DNA of 64,000 nt from Meconema thalassinum (GCA_946902985.2 OX336391.1:195550289-195614288), one strand, 5' to 3'. Shown: positions 1 to 9,699, numbered from the stretch's first letter. A program made the numbers and translations. The notes: generated from the sequence alone by a model not told the origin.

Positions 1-644
1 GAAAATGGCGGTCGTAATTTTGTTCCTATTCTGTCCCCCACATGTGGCTGAATACAATTTAATGTGGTGTACATTAGTGGGTATAGCTTGAATATATGTG
101 GCTTAGAGTACTACGGTTGAAACGTGAGACCAAATTTCTTGATAAAACCTGGAATAGAACCCGGACCTAGGGGGGTAACGTTTGATTGTAAAGGCGCTTC
201 ATTAAGTAGGGAGATACAGTATACAACAGGAATTGATCTCACTGTCAGCAGTACTCATTATAATCCCTTATAACACACTGACTGTTGTTACTGATTGAAT
301 AAGCACGAGAGCTATTTTACTGTACTTGGTAGGGAAATTCTCTGTATCTATTCAGCGAGCGCACTGCGCGTTCTCTTCTAGGGGATATTTGAAGACGGGA
401 AGTTCAAATATTGAATCGGAGAACTCAAACCATTTGCATTACTTTCAAACATAAACATAGCGAATCTTGATTTTTCTTGTACTGGAGAACAATCCTTTAC
501 GGATATTATTTATGGTATTTGAATCTGTAATGAAACCCTTTCAGAATGAATGAGCTATGAAGTGCGTCCAAGAACTGAAATAATATACAGTAGTAGCGAT
601 TTGCAACAACTTCCTGCAAATAAGACCTCTCTGAATAAATTCTC
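1..644. other. No gene recognised
   Basis: I see no coding region, tRNA-like head or tandem repeat here. The DNA is AT-rich and stops interrupt all frames at short intervals. It ends in a GATGAT/GATAAT-rich tract that leads into the short repeat that follows. Confidence 0.5.
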
Positions 645-702
645 GGATTATATAATGATGATGATCATGATAATGATAATTGTTGTTTAAAGGGGCCTAA
701 CA
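645..702 (-). repeat. GGCC mini-repeat fragment
   Basis: A GATGATGATCATGATAATGA-like tract is followed by GTTTAAAGGGGCCTAACATC and TAGG. On the other strand this reads GATGTTAGGCCCCTTTAAAC followed by ATCATC repeats. The same short module recurs at 9173-9227, 35555-35615, 49817-49876 and, degenerate, near 50890-50945. It abuts SINE-A directly. Confidence 0.6.
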
Positions 703-1128
703 TCTAGGTTTAAGAGTGTTAAAAAATCCCTCAGTATGACTTCCTTCGGAGGGGAAGTAAAGCCGGCGGTCCCATATCATAGATTTATGGCATGTTAAAG
801 AACCTTCCACTAATTGCACCTGTGTGAAGCTAAATTGGATAGGTTAAGAATGTAAACAACGCCCATAGGTTTCTACATTCGTTGCCAAGAACCGACTGCG
901 GTGGCGTCTAGTAGCTAAGTTCTGAACTTGGCTTAGTAGTCGTTGACGGTGACGCTTGGCGGCAAAAGTAGGAACTATTTGAAAAATTCTAAGTTGCAGT
1001 ACTTAAATAAAAAAAAACAGATAATACACACTAATACAGTCATCACAATTAACATTGGTTATCAGACAGATTCTACACACACCCAAAGTACACGGGGCTA
1101 CATGACCGCGTTGTCGGCCCCTAATGTT
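703..1128 (+). mobile_element. SINE-A copy, tRNA head missing
   Basis: This matches the body and 3' tail of the SINE-A family (best copy 57566-58060), starting just after the tRNA-like head. Shared blocks are CCTTCGGAGGGGAAGTAAAG, CATAGATTTATGGCATG, the GTAGTCGTTGACGGTG region and the 3' domain CAGTCATCACAATTAACA to ACACGGGGCTACATGACCG. The (AACC)n tail is absent. The open frame across it is a by-product of the repeat. Confidence 0.75.
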
Positions 1129-1189
1129 TTGGGTGTAAATGGAAGCAATTACTAAATCTAACTACAACCTACATCTAACTTACGAGATA

Positions 1190-1375
1190 GAAGAAGAAAA
1201 TGACAAAAAAGAAGGAATATCGGAAATAAAATACAGGGAAAGGAAATGCCCACAACCCTCGAAGAATAAGGACTAAGGATCTCAGAAGAAAATAGAGCCA
1301 TGAAATGCAGATAGGAAAGGGAAAGGAGAGAGTGTCCGCCCCAAAGACAATAGAAAAAGGGGAGAAATCCAACCC
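1190..1375. repeat. Partial repeat Y-like segment
   Basis: This purine-rich stretch contains CCCTCGAAGAATAAGGA, close to the CCCTCGAAGAATGAGG block of repeat Y downstream. It looks like a degenerate, partly duplicated piece of the same family. No coding capacity is apparent. Confidence 0.35.
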
Positions 1376-1772
1376 AGCTCAGAAATCCCTCGAGATCGCC
1401 AAACCCTGAACTCAGCAAATGTGAGCATTTGAGGGTGTAGCATTATCCAGAATGCAACAGAGGTGGTGGGTCAACATACACCCTGCCTCCTGTAGGGCTT
1501 TGTGCAGAAGGCAGGAGATATCATGAAAAGAAAACGAGTTGTCTGTCCCCTCGAAGAATGAGGGATCAGAAATATGAGACAAGGGCCAATTAAGATGGGA
1601 AAGAGAAAGACTTCCTAAGTCTCAGATATCCTAATACCATTGGGGTCGGATGAGAACAAGAGATGGCCAAGGGAGAACGATAGGAAAGATGACCAAGATT
1701 GGCCCGGCACACGTAAGTTGAAGCAATGCCGGACTCAGCTGTGGTCCCGTGGTCACCAACCCATGTCCCACC
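1376..1772 (+). repeat. Repeat Y, copy 1
   Basis: About 400 bp homologous to 6866-7245 (same strand) and 33999-34405 (opposite strand). Landmarks in order: CAGCTCAGAAATCCCTCGAG, GTGAGCATTTGAGGGTG, a CACCCTGCCTC block, CCCTCGAAGAATGAGGGATC, GGGTCGGATGAGAACAAGAG, and CCGTGGTCACCAACCCATG. I cannot assign it to a known class. There is no poly-A tail, inverted terminus or clear polymerase III promoter. Confidence 0.65.
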
Positions 1773-1860
1773 TCTCGGATTATCGGATTATATTCGTTTT
1801 GAGTGTCAGACCAGTAGGTATGTAGCTAGTTAGTATAATGAAGCGTAATAAGCAAAGTAA

Positions 1861-2180
1861 AAAGACACGGATAGTCAGTCTGAAAGATTGGACTTTATAT
1901 CATTTAAAATGCTAGCAGCCGAGTACCAAGAAGGCAGTGCGAGAACAGAGTTTCAAGATTCTATTTTGTTTCTTCACTGTCTACTTGATTGTTCTCGGAC
2001 GGCCTCTTGAAACTCTGTTCTCGCATTGCCTTCTTGGTACTCGGCTGCTACATCGTACTATGACGTCACACACCCCAGTGCATTCTAAGTACATTTCGTC
2101 CCGTCACCGTAACGTAACGCCAGACCTCAGCGTAACGACGAAGTTGACAAGATCATTTCAAATGAAAAAATTGAGGTAGC
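1861..2180 (+). repeat. Repeat Z, copy 1, with hairpin insert
   Basis: The ends match repeat Z (50453-50745; opposite strand 45612-45955): GTCAGTCTGAAAGATTGGAC on the left, and CGTCACCGTAACGTAACGCC to GACAAGATCATTTCAAATGA on the right. One CRE-type palindrome TGACGTCA lies at 2061-2068. The middle of the element, including the second TGACGTCA found in the other copies, is replaced by a 138-bp foldback (1913-2050). Confidence 0.65.
1913..2050. repeat. 46-bp-arm inverted repeat (hairpin insert)
   Basis: Arms at 1913-1958 and 2005-2050 are reverse complements with one mismatch. The left arm begins TAGCAGCCGAGTACCAAG and the right arm ends CTTGGTACTCGGCTGCTA. The spacer is 46 bp. Neither other repeat Z copy has it, so it is an insertion or a replacement. 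Confidence 0.8.
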
Positions 2181-2463
2181 TTTGCCATTGGCTTCCTTGA
2201 GTCATAACAATAGCACTAACCTTAAGGCTAGTACCTTAGACAGAACACACAGGCACTGGCTGTACCCTAAGTGTACCACCCATAGTTCAGTAGCTACCAT
2301 ATAACCACAGCCATGAATGAGATAGAACCATCGGTGAAAAGCTAACATTTAATCCAGCCTGTGTCAACTGACAAATACAAATATACTGCATTCATCAAGA
2401 GATGGTAAACAGGACAAATATATTCGTACACGACATGAGTATCAAAGGTAAGATAGGTAAAAC
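2181..2463. other. No gene recognised
   Basis: Nothing supportable is seen between repeat Z and the LINE fragment. A 5' extension of the LINE frame is not evident. Confidence 0.4.
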
Positions 2464-3357
2464 TTGTTGTTTGATGTGGACCGTGTAAAAATCTACATGT
2501 ACGCAGACGACATGGTGCTAGTATCACAACACCAAGACAGCCTTCTGGAAGCTTTCAACGGACTAACAGTATGGTCAAAACAAAATGACCTGAACCTAGA
2601 TGAGGATAAAACTGTCACAATGATATTTAGGAGAGGAGGAAGGTTATCAGCACATGAAGGGATCATGCGCAACGGCAGAAAACTAAACATAGTAAATAAG
2701 TTCAAATACCTGGAGATGACTTTCCAGACCCGCGGAAACGTTTTCTCCGCACATATAAAAGAAAGAGCTTCAGCGGCCACAATAGCAATATGTAATATTG
2801 CACAAATCAACCAGATATCCTTAAAAACAGCAATGAAATTATTCAGGATAAAAGGAACCCCGGTAGTAACATATGGACTTGAAATAATTTGGGAACATCT
2901 GAACAAAAGAGATCTAAATTATATTGAAAATGTTAAGGCAAGTTTCCTGAAAAGAGTTCTAGGGGTGTCCAAGTTTACGCTATCAAGACTGGTATACGAG
3001 ATGGCGAGAGAACCCTTTTTCCTAGAGGACCTGAGGTACCAGCTGATGCTCCCCTCTACATACAGCTACAGAGAATTACTACAGGAGCTAAGAGACAAGA
3101 AACAAGAAATATGGAGCGAATTGTACATGGCAGATGCTATGACATCAAGGAAATGGTCAGGATTCGGCTTCGAATTAAGACACGCCATCACTAGATACGC
3201 AGTGCATGGCTTTCATCACAAAGTGTGTTCTACAAAGAAATTCCATGAACCCGGTACGGACTGTTCATGTGAATGGTGTGGGCAGAAGTGTGGTCGATAT
3301 CATGCGTTAGAGTGCCAAAAAAGGAACATCTCACTGGCAAGGCTTAGCACGGATTAA
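2464..3357 (+). pseudogene. 5'-truncated non-LTR retrotransposon reverse transcriptase, C-terminal part
   Basis: A 297-residue open frame starts inside the reverse-transcriptase palm. The catalytic motif YADDMVLVSQ is at residues 13-22, followed by an FKYLEMTFQTRG thumb-like block and an LKTAMKLF helix. The C-terminus is Cys/His-rich (C-x-C-x2-C-x3-C-x3-YHALEC, around residues 267-285) and resembles a nucleic-acid-binding knuckle. A complete ORF2 would be about three times longer and would carry an endonuclease domain; both are missing, so the copy is dead by 5' truncation, the usual result of target-primed reverse transcription. The frame has no stops, so the copy is not very old. I cannot fix the clade. 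The frame is followed by an AT-rich 3' end, and the Helitron candidate begins at 3423. Confidence 0.75.
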
Positions 3358-3432
3358 CGCAATCACTTTTGCATATTGTATATATATTTTTTTGTATGGC
3401 CATTGGCTACTCAAATAAATAATCTATATATA

Positions 3433-3468
3433 CACACATCAAAAAAAGTTTTGCATCACCTCGGTTCC
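3433..3468 (+). repeat. Tc1 copy 1, left terminal inverted repeat
   Basis: This 36-bp repeat is identical in inverted form to 4862-4897. Partial similarity continues inward to a CCGG block, giving an inner binding-site-like extension. Confidence 0.95.
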
Positions 3469-3676
3469 CAGATCTCCGGCATATAGACGTTGACTGTGTA
3501 TATTGTATCAAAGATACAGTCCCTTTGACTGTTCATAGATGTCACTAAAACTGCTCAAAGATGTAAACAACCATGCATGAGCAGGGCCTATTAGACGGAG
3601 GGGGTACGACAGCCGATCAGTTCCAGTCATTCCACCAGGACGAAGGTACGCTGCTCATGTTGTCTGTAGTTCTACC

Positions 3677-4702
3677 ATGCCTAGAAGGTCAATACCGCAG
3701 TTCGATCGCGTCCGCATTGTTACTTTGTGTCAAGAAGGGCTCTCAACAAGGGAAGTTTCCAGGCGTCTCAGAGTGAACCAAAGCGATGTTGTTCGGACAT
3801 GGAGGAGGTACAGAGATACAGGAACTGTCGATGACAGGCCTCGCTCAGGCCGCCCAAGGGCTACTACTGTAGTGGATGACCGCTACTTACGGATTGCCGC
3901 TCGGAGGAACCCTGACAGCAATGCCACCATGTTGAATAATGCGTTTCGTTCAGCCACAGGACGTCGTGTTTCAACTCAAACTGTGCGCAATAGGCTGCAT
4001 GATGCGCAACTTCACTCCCGACGTCCATGGCGAGGTCCAGCTTTGCAACCCCGACACCATGCAGCGCGGTACAGATGGGCCCAACAACATGTTGAATGGA
4101 CCCCACAGAATTGGCATCACGTTCTCTTCACCGATGAGTGTCGCATATGCCTTCAACCAGACAATCGTCGGAGACGTGTTTGGAGGCACCCTGGTCAGGC
4201 TGAACGTCTTAGACACACTGTCCAGCGAGTGCAGCAAGGTGGTGGTTCCCTGATGTTTTGGGGTGGCATTATGTGGGGCCGACGTACGCCACTGGTGGTC
4301 ATGGAAGGCTCCGAAACGGCTTTACGATACCTGAATGACATCCTCCGACCCATAGTGCACCCATATCGGCAGAATATTGGAGAGGCATTTGTCTTCATGG
4401 ACGACAATTCTCGACCTCATCGTGCACATCTTGTGAATGCGTTCCTTCAAGATAACGACATCGCTCGACTACAGTGGCCAGCATGTTCGCCAGACATGAA
4501 CCCTATCGAACATGCCTGGGATATGTTGAAAAGGGCTGTTTATGGACGTCTTGACCCACCAACCACTCTGAGAGATTTACGCCGAATTGTCGTTGAGGAG
4601 TGGGACAATTTGGACCAACAGTGTCTTGATGAACTTGTGGATAGTATGCCACGACGAATACAGGCATGCATCAATGCAAGAGGACGTGCTACTGGGTATT
4701 AG
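3677..4702 (+). CDS. Tc1-type transposase, intact (DD34E)
   Basis: This 341-residue protein would bind the element's inverted repeats and perform cut-and-paste transposition at TA sites. Residues about 8-50 form the first helix-turn-helix, SGRPRATT (57-64) is the GRPR linker, and about 66-112 form the second DNA-binding subdomain. The catalytic triad is D153 (FTDECR), D243 (MDDNSRPH) and E278 (NPIEHAW); 34 residues separate the last two, the Tc1-family spacing. The conserved MFWGGIMW block is at 193-200. Length is typical of the family and there is no stop or frameshift, so it is potentially active. The ATG at 3677 follows ACC and gives the expected N-terminus. It differs from the copy at 42081 at five residues (N82K, V139A, L216V, H251Y and I262T). 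Overlapping short frames on both strands are shadows. Confidence 0.96.
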   Translation: MPRRSIPQFDRVRIVTLCQEGLSTREVSRRLRVNQSDVVRTWRRYRDTGTVDDRPRSGRPRATTVVDDRYLRIAARRNPDSNATMLNNAFRSATGRRVSTQTVRNRLHDAQLHSRRPWRGPALQPRHHAARYRWAQQHVEWTPQNWHHVLFTDECRICLQPDNRRRRVWRHPGQAERLRHTVQRVQQGGGSLMFWGGIMWGRRTPLVVMEGSETALRYLNDILRPIVHPYRQNIGEAFVFMDDNSRPHRAHLVNAFLQDNDIARLQWPACSPDMNPIEHAWDMLKRAVYGRLDPPTTLRDLRRIVVEEWDNLDQQCLDELVDSMPRRIQACINARGRATGY

Positions 4703-4861
4703 AGGTAGTGGTGTGTACTGCAATCTGGACCACAAATGCTGAAAGTCTAGCTGTATGATGGTACAACATGCAATGTGTGGGTCTCATGAGCAATAAAACG
4801 AGCTGAAATGTTGTTTGTGTTGATCTCTATTCCCTTTGTATTTAAAGGTTCCGGAACTCTT

Positions 4862-4897
4862 GGAACCGAGGTGATGCAAAACTTTTTTTGATGTGTG
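4862..4897 (-). repeat. Tc1 copy 1, right terminal inverted repeat
   Basis: Perfect inverted match to 3433-3468, followed by the duplicated TA. Confidence 0.95.
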
Positions 4898-4910
4898 TAT
4901 AAAGCACAAA

Positions 4911-4913
<3 letters not shown>

Positions 4914-4947
<34 letters not shown>
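4914..4947 (+). repeat. (GTCT)n microsatellite
   Basis: About eight GTCT units, immediately before the first 128-bp satellite monomer. The W elements also place a TGTC-rich tract near their start. Confidence 0.9.
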
Positions 4948-4950
<3 letters not shown>

Positions 4951-4954
4951 GTTA

Positions 4955-6862
4955 TGTATACAAATCTACACCGTTTCACCGATCTGAACCAAAATTTGTA
5001 TACTTACCCTTTGGAACCCTGCGGGTAACCCCGTCAACATTAAATTTCGGACAGACCACCCCATGCACTGCATTTAGGCCCTTTTGCACAAATCTACACC
5101 GTTTCACCGATCTGAACCAAAAGTTGTATATTTAACCTTTGGAACCCTGCGAGTAACACTGTCCTCTTGAAATTTCGGACAGACCACCCCATTCCCTGCA
5201 TTTAGGCCCTTTGGTCCAAATCCACACCGTTTCACCGATCTCAACCAAAATTTGTATATTTACCCTTTGGAACCCTGCGAGTACCACTGACCACTTAAAA
5301 TTTCGGACAGACCACCCCATTCCCTGCATTTAGGCCCTTTGGTCCAAATCTACACCGTTTCACCGATCAGAACCAAAATTCGTATTCTTACCCTTTGGTG
5401 CCCTGCGAGTAACACTGTCTGCTTGAAATTCCGGACAGACCACTCCATTCCCTGCATTTAGGCCCTTTGGCCCAAATCTATACCGTTTCACCGATCTCAA
5501 CCAAAATTTGTATATTTACCCTATGGAACACTGCGACTAACACTGTCTGCTTGAAATTTCGGACAGACCACGCCATTCCCTGCATTTAGGCCCTTTTTGC
5601 ACAAATCTACACCGTTTCACCGAACTGAATCAAAATGTGTATACTTACCCTTTGGAACCCTGCGAGTAACACTGTCTGCTTGAAATTGCGGACAGACCAC
5701 TCCATTCCCTGCATTTAGGCCCTTAGGCCCAAATCTACACCGTTCCACCGATCTCAACCAAAATTTGTATATTTACCCTTTGGAACACTGCGACTAACAC
5801 TGTCTGCTTGAAATTGCGGAGAGGCTACTCCATCCCATGTATTTAGGCCCTTTGGCACAAATCTACACCGTTTCACCGATCTGAACCAAACTTAGTATAC
5901 TTACCCTTTGGAACCCTGCGAGTAACACTGTCCACTTAAAATTTCGGACAGACCACCCCATTCCCTGCTTTTAGGCACTTTGGCACAAATCTACACCGTT
6001 TCACCGATCAGAACCAATATTCGTAAACTTACCCTTTGGTACCCAGCGAGTAACACTGTCTGCTTGAAATTGCGGACAGACCACTCCATTCCCTGCATTT
6101 AGGCCCTTTGTCCCAAATCTACACCGTTTCACCGATCTCAACCAAAATTTGTATATTTACCCTTTGGAACACTGCGACTAACACTGTCTGCTTGAAATTG
6201 CGGCGAGGCCACTCCATCCCTTGCATTTAGGCTGTTTGGCACAAATCTACACCGTTTCACCGATCTGACCCCAATTTTATATACTTACCCGTAGAACCCG
6301 ACAAGTAACACTGTTCACTTTAAATTTCGGACAGACCACACTATTCCCTGCTTTTTGGCCCTTTGGCAGAAAACTACACCGTTTCACCGATCTCAACCAG
6401 ATTTTACATAATTACCCTTTGGAACTCGACGAGTAACACTGTCCACTCGAAATTTCGGACAGACCACTCCATTCCACGCATTTAGGCCCTTTGGCACAAA
6501 TCTACATCGTTCACCGATCGAAAACAAAATGTGTATACTTACCCTTTGGAACCCGATGAGTAACACTGTCCACTTTAAAATTTGGACAGGCCACTCCATT
6601 CCCTGCATTTTGGCCCTTGGCACAAAACTACACCGTTTCACCGATCTCAACCAGATTTTACATAATTACCGTTTGGAACTCGACGAGTAATACTGTCCAC
6701 TCGAAATTTCGGACAGACCACACCATTTCCCGCATTAAGGCCCTTTGGTACAAATCTACATCGTTCACCGATCGAAAACAAAGTGTGTATACTTACCCTT
6801 TGGAACCCGATGCGTAACACTGTCCACTTGAAATTTCTGACATACCACTCCATTCCCTGCAT
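4955..6862 (+). repeat. 128-bp satellite array, about 15 monomers
   Basis: The anchor CCGTTTCACC (or a variant) recurs at 4971, 5099, 5227, 5355, 5483, 5612, 5740, 5868, 5996, 6124, 6252, 6379, 6507, 6633 and 6761, so the period is 128 bp with rare 1-2 bp shifts. Each monomer contains ACCCTTTGGAAC, GAGTAACACTGTC, TTTCGGACAGACCACCCCAT and TGCATTTAGGCCCTTTGG variants. Monomer subtypes recur in order. Open frames through it, mainly on the minus strand, are artefacts of a period that is not a multiple of three. Confidence 0.95.
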
Positions 6863-6865
6863 GTA

Positions 6866-7245
6866 GCTCAGGAATTCCTCGGGGTTGCCAGATTCCTAAC
6901 TCACCAGTCATGAGCCCTTGAGGGTGTACCAGAAGTGGTGGGTCTACACACACCCTGCCTCTTTGAGGGCCTTGAGCAGAAGACAGGAGATATTATGAAA
7001 AGGAAAAGAAGGCAGACCCCTCGAAGAATGAGGGTATCAGGAAAGATGAGACAAAGCCAATTAAGGCGGGAAATTGAAAGACTCCCTAGCCCTCGGATAC
7101 CCTAATACAGTCTGGGTCGGAAGAGAACAAGAGTTGACCAAGGGAGGCCGACAGGAAAGAGAACTGAAATGAGCCCGGCACCAGGAAGTAGAAGCGATGC
7201 CACACTCAGCTGGGGTTCCGTGGTCGCCAACCCACGTCCCACAAG
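6866..7245 (+). repeat. Repeat Y, copy 2
   Basis: It begins AGCTCAGGAATTCCTCGGGG directly after the last satellite monomer and follows repeat Y copy 1 through CCCTCGAAGAATGAGGG, GGGTCGGAAGAGAACAAGAG and CCGTGGTCGCCAACCCACG. A run of nine G follows at 7260. No function is apparent. Confidence 0.65.
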
Positions 7246-7264
7246 TTGTGAGACCCTGGGGGGG

Positions 7265-7770
7265 GGGTCAGTTGTGAGAATAGCTTGCTGATTCATCGTG
7301 AGGTGACTTGACAGTACTTTCCAGAGCCCGCCGTGTTATCTCCTGCTGTCTATGCTGATGCCAGCACAGGGCCGTTGCGAAACAGTGAGTGATTCCGGTC
7401 AATCTGTATAGGACGGGGAACCCCGAACGTGTGTCATCATATTTCGTCATCATCTGCGATCATCTCAGGTTCGTGCAGCTTGGACCTATATTCTTTGTCT
7501 TTGCCGAGCAGTACGCTCTTTCACTAGACGCATCCAGTACAGGCCTAAGCCAGAAAATAAGGTTGAGACTTTGGAAGACATCGAAGCTAGACACCTGAAT
7601 TACCTATATCACTTTTAAAATAACACCATGTTCGTTTAGTAGTCATTTTTTCATTACCTTATTATTATCATCATAAGTGCAAATGACCTAGATGTTACGC
7701 GCATCATACCAATAATCACCGCCGCATAAAGTCTTTCTCGACTGTGATTTTTAAAATATTTATTTTTGGT
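7265..7770 (+). mobile_element. Helitron X region, left part
   Basis: Homologous to 49430-49990: shared blocks include CGAGCAGTACGC, GGCCTAAGCCAG, AATAAGGTTGAGACT and GCAAATGACCTAGATGTTACG. It ends at the SINE-A insertion point in an AT tract (TATTTATTTTT). It contains one unit of a 155-165 bp internal repeat (TCATAAG-GCAAATGACCTAG to CGACTGTGATTTTTAAA). Confidence 0.55.
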
Positions 7771-8283
7771 TGGTTGTTTCTTAAGTTTAGGGGCTGCGAC
7801 AACGCGGTCATGTAGCCCCGTGTAATTTGGGTGTGTGTAGAATCTGTCTGATAACCGGTGTTAATTGTGATGACTGTATTAGTGTGTGCTATCTGTTTTT
7901 TAATTTAAGTACAAACTGCAACTTAGAATTCTTCAAATAGTTCGTACTTTTGCCGCCAAGCGCCACCGTCAACGACTACTAGACCAAGTTCGGAACTTAG
8001 CTACTAGACGCCACTGCAGTCGGCTCTTGGCAACGGACGTAGACATCTATGAGCGTTGTTTACCTATCCAATTTAGCTTCACACAGGCGTAATTAGTGGA
8101 AGGTTCGATAACATGCCATAAATCTGACATGGGACCGCCGGCTTTACTTCCCCTCCGAAGAAAGGCATACTGATGGATTTTTAACGCTCTTAAAATATCC
8201 GACGGCTTCGTCCGGGTTTGAACCCCCTATCTTGGGCATAGAAGCTCAGCATGCTACCAAATACGCCACCCAAGCCGCCATAT
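7771..8283 (-). mobile_element. SINE-A, near full length
   Basis: On the minus strand it starts with a tRNA-like head: A-box-like TGGCGTATTTGG, then GGTAGCATGCTGAGC and B-box GGGTTCAAACCC. The SINE-A body and the shared 3' domain follow, and it ends in a CAACCAACC tail. It lies in the X region. TATTTATTTTT on one side and TAGTTATTTTTATT on the other look like an imperfect target duplication. Transcription would be by RNA polymerase III from the internal boxes. It encodes no protein. Confidence 0.85.
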
Positions 8284-8670
8284 AGTTATTTTTATTACAG
8301 TACATTGTGTACATTATACGTTGAAGTGTCAATTCAATACCGGTAGTAGTTTCCCTTATCACCCTCATCATAAGAGCAAATGACCTACAGTAGATGTTAC
8401 GCCCATTACACCATTAATCACCACACACAATAAGTCTTCCTCGCCTGTGAATTTTGAAATATGTATTTCTATTACGGTAGTTTGTAAGTTTGACGTGTCA
8501 ATTCAACAGTAGTTTTTATTATCATCCTTATCAAAAGGGCAAATGACCTAGATATTACTCCCTCATTGTCTTTGGGGGCAAATGACTTAGATTTTAAGTC
8601 CATTATATTTCTAAGGAGACCTTAAAACATTATCATCATTCCACCGGGCGAAGCCGGGTACTACTGCTAG
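8284..8670 (+). mobile_element. Helitron X region, right part and 3' terminus
   Basis: It resumes the X sequence with further units of the internal repeat (GCAAATGACCTA at about 8377 and 8538) and ends ACCGGGCGAAGCCGGGT-ACTACTGCTAG, followed by T. The hairpin plus CTAG is the expected Helitron 3' signature. Confidence 0.55.
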
Positions 8671-9106
8671 TTATAAATAAAGCTCATTTCAACGGGAAAT
8701 ACTGCTGAGAAGACACGTATTCCTCTAACATCAATAGATGGCATTACTGTGGCCTTACAAATATGACATTTGGTATTCGAACCGGAATCTCCTGCTGCCC
8801 GGGCAAGTCTGTCACACCACCACGGGCAATGCTCCAAACGCGACACATTTTCAGGTCTCAGATGAGACGCTGTTATGGCGGTTTCTGGAATTACGTGGCC
8901 TTGCTCCCCAAGGCGATACACACAGATCTATCTGAGTTGCTAGGTCTAAACATAACTGGGGATTTTTAAAATGTAAAAACGATTTCAGGGCGTCAAATCG
9001 AAATACCATGCACAAAGCATTCTCATTATTATGAGGGTATGATTACCCTTTTGACCTCATGTAGCCTATATTGGTCAAGTGTTCTTGGTGCTAAGCTCTA
9101 GATCAC
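8671..9106. other. No gene recognised
   Basis: Several overlapping short frames exist near 8738-8969, but none resembles a known domain. I see no repeat family. Confidence 0.4.
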
Positions 9107-9370
9107 CTTGTGGTGTAGCAGCTAGCGTTTTGGCTGTCGCCTCAGCGGTCTGGGTTCAATTCCGGGCTCTGCAAAGATAAGAATAATGATGATGATTCTT
9201 GTTTAAAGGGGTCTATCATCTAACCCCGCTCTGCCAATAAATTTTAATTGTGGTTTGAGGGCTTGAATGGGGTATACTCAGCCTCGTAAGGCAAAACTGA
9301 GGAGAGGAGGGTCAGATCCCCACATAAGCCATCCTGGAATTAGTTTCCCCACTTCTACTACAGGCAAGTA
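9107..9370 (+). mobile_element. SINE-B, 5' half
   Basis: The tRNA-like head includes GTGGTGTAGCAGCTAGCG (A-box region) and GGGTTCAATTCCGGGCTCTGC (B-box GGTTCAATTCC). A 55-bp insertion follows at 9173-9227, then the second SINE-B module from CAATAAATTTTAATTG through ACTCAGCCTCGTAAGGCAAA and CCACATAAGCCATCCTGG. The family homology breaks off near 9370 and seems to resume at about 9700. Confidence 0.75.
9173..9227. mobile_element. 55-bp GGCC mini-repeat inserted in SINE-B
   Basis: The insert runs AAAGATAAGAATAATGATGA to CTATCATCTAACCCC and is flanked by GCTCTGC at 9166-9172 and 9228-9234. Other SINE-B heads (for example the minus-strand copy at 18935-19345) read straight through, so this is a genuine insertion with a 7-bp duplication. 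It is the same module as at 645-702. Confidence 0.7.
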
Positions 9371-9699
9371 CTACTCTTTCACGAATTGTTTACTGGCAGT
9401 CGAGATGGGAACTATTCTTTGTTTACTTGTGCCACACGTCAGCCTGCTTCGTTGAAAGGTACAGTTGCGCGAGTAGGATATGTCTCAGCCCCAGTAGCCT
9501 CAGTCTTCGTTTAACTGTCCATGGTAACATGAGCTCCTGTGAAGATTATCTGACGCAATGCTGCTTGATTTCATATGTGCTGACTGCACTCTGTCATTGC
9601 TGTGTCCTCCGCATCGCCCAACGGGTCTCATGCTACAATAAAGAACAAACTCTGGCGTAGCCACGCTCAGCGGCAATCAAATGTTGAATAGGTAATAAT
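9371..9699. other. Insertion-like segment splitting SINE-B
   Basis: SINE-B stops after CTACTACAGGCAAG and its next block (GGATGATTCCTAACTTAAGG) appears at about 9702. The roughly 330 bp between has no recognisable content or clear target duplication. Confidence 0.35.

Larger units (their letters stand above)
3433..4897 (+). mobile_element. Tc1-type DNA transposon, copy 1 (complete)
   Basis: This 1,465-bp element has perfect 36-bp terminal inverted repeats (3433-3468 and 4862-4897; outer end CACACATCAAAAAAAGTTTT) and is flanked by the TA target duplication (3431-3432 and 4898-4899). It encodes one intact transposase. The element at 41837-43301 has the same length and differs at about eight bases by my count. 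This pattern (TA target, short repeats, single DD34E gene) defines the Tc1 branch of Tc1/mariner. It inserted into the first ten bases of the Helitron candidate. Confidence 0.97.
3423..8670 (+). mobile_element. Candidate non-autonomous Helitron, with nested insertions
   Basis: The left end is TCTATATATA following host A at 3422; the Tc1 element splits it (3433-4897). Removing Tc1 restores TCTATATATAAAGCACAAAG. The right end is the GC-rich hairpin ACCGGGCGAAGCCGGGT, then ACTACTGCTAG, then host T. A 5' TC, a 3' hairpin followed by CTRR, and insertion between A and T without target duplication are Helitron hallmarks. In between lie a (GTCT)n tract, a 128-bp satellite, repeat Y, and a unique part (X, 7265-8670) that recurs at 49400-50446 with its own CTAG end. 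SINE-A sits inside X. No Rep/helicase ORF is present. That one element spans all of this is inference. Confidence 0.5.

Noticed and set aside
4955..6862. CRISPR-like regular repeat
   Set aside because: Repeats are 128 bp with no unique spacers, in an animal genome context; this is a satellite.
6393..6862. Repetitive minus-strand protein (FQRVSIHILFSIGERCRF type)
   Set aside because: It is a translation of the 128-bp satellite; the period is not divisible by three, so the frame is not conserved along the array.
8738..8969. Overlapping frames that might be an exon
   Set aside because: No splice-site pattern or domain could be recognised, and two frames compete over the same DNA.
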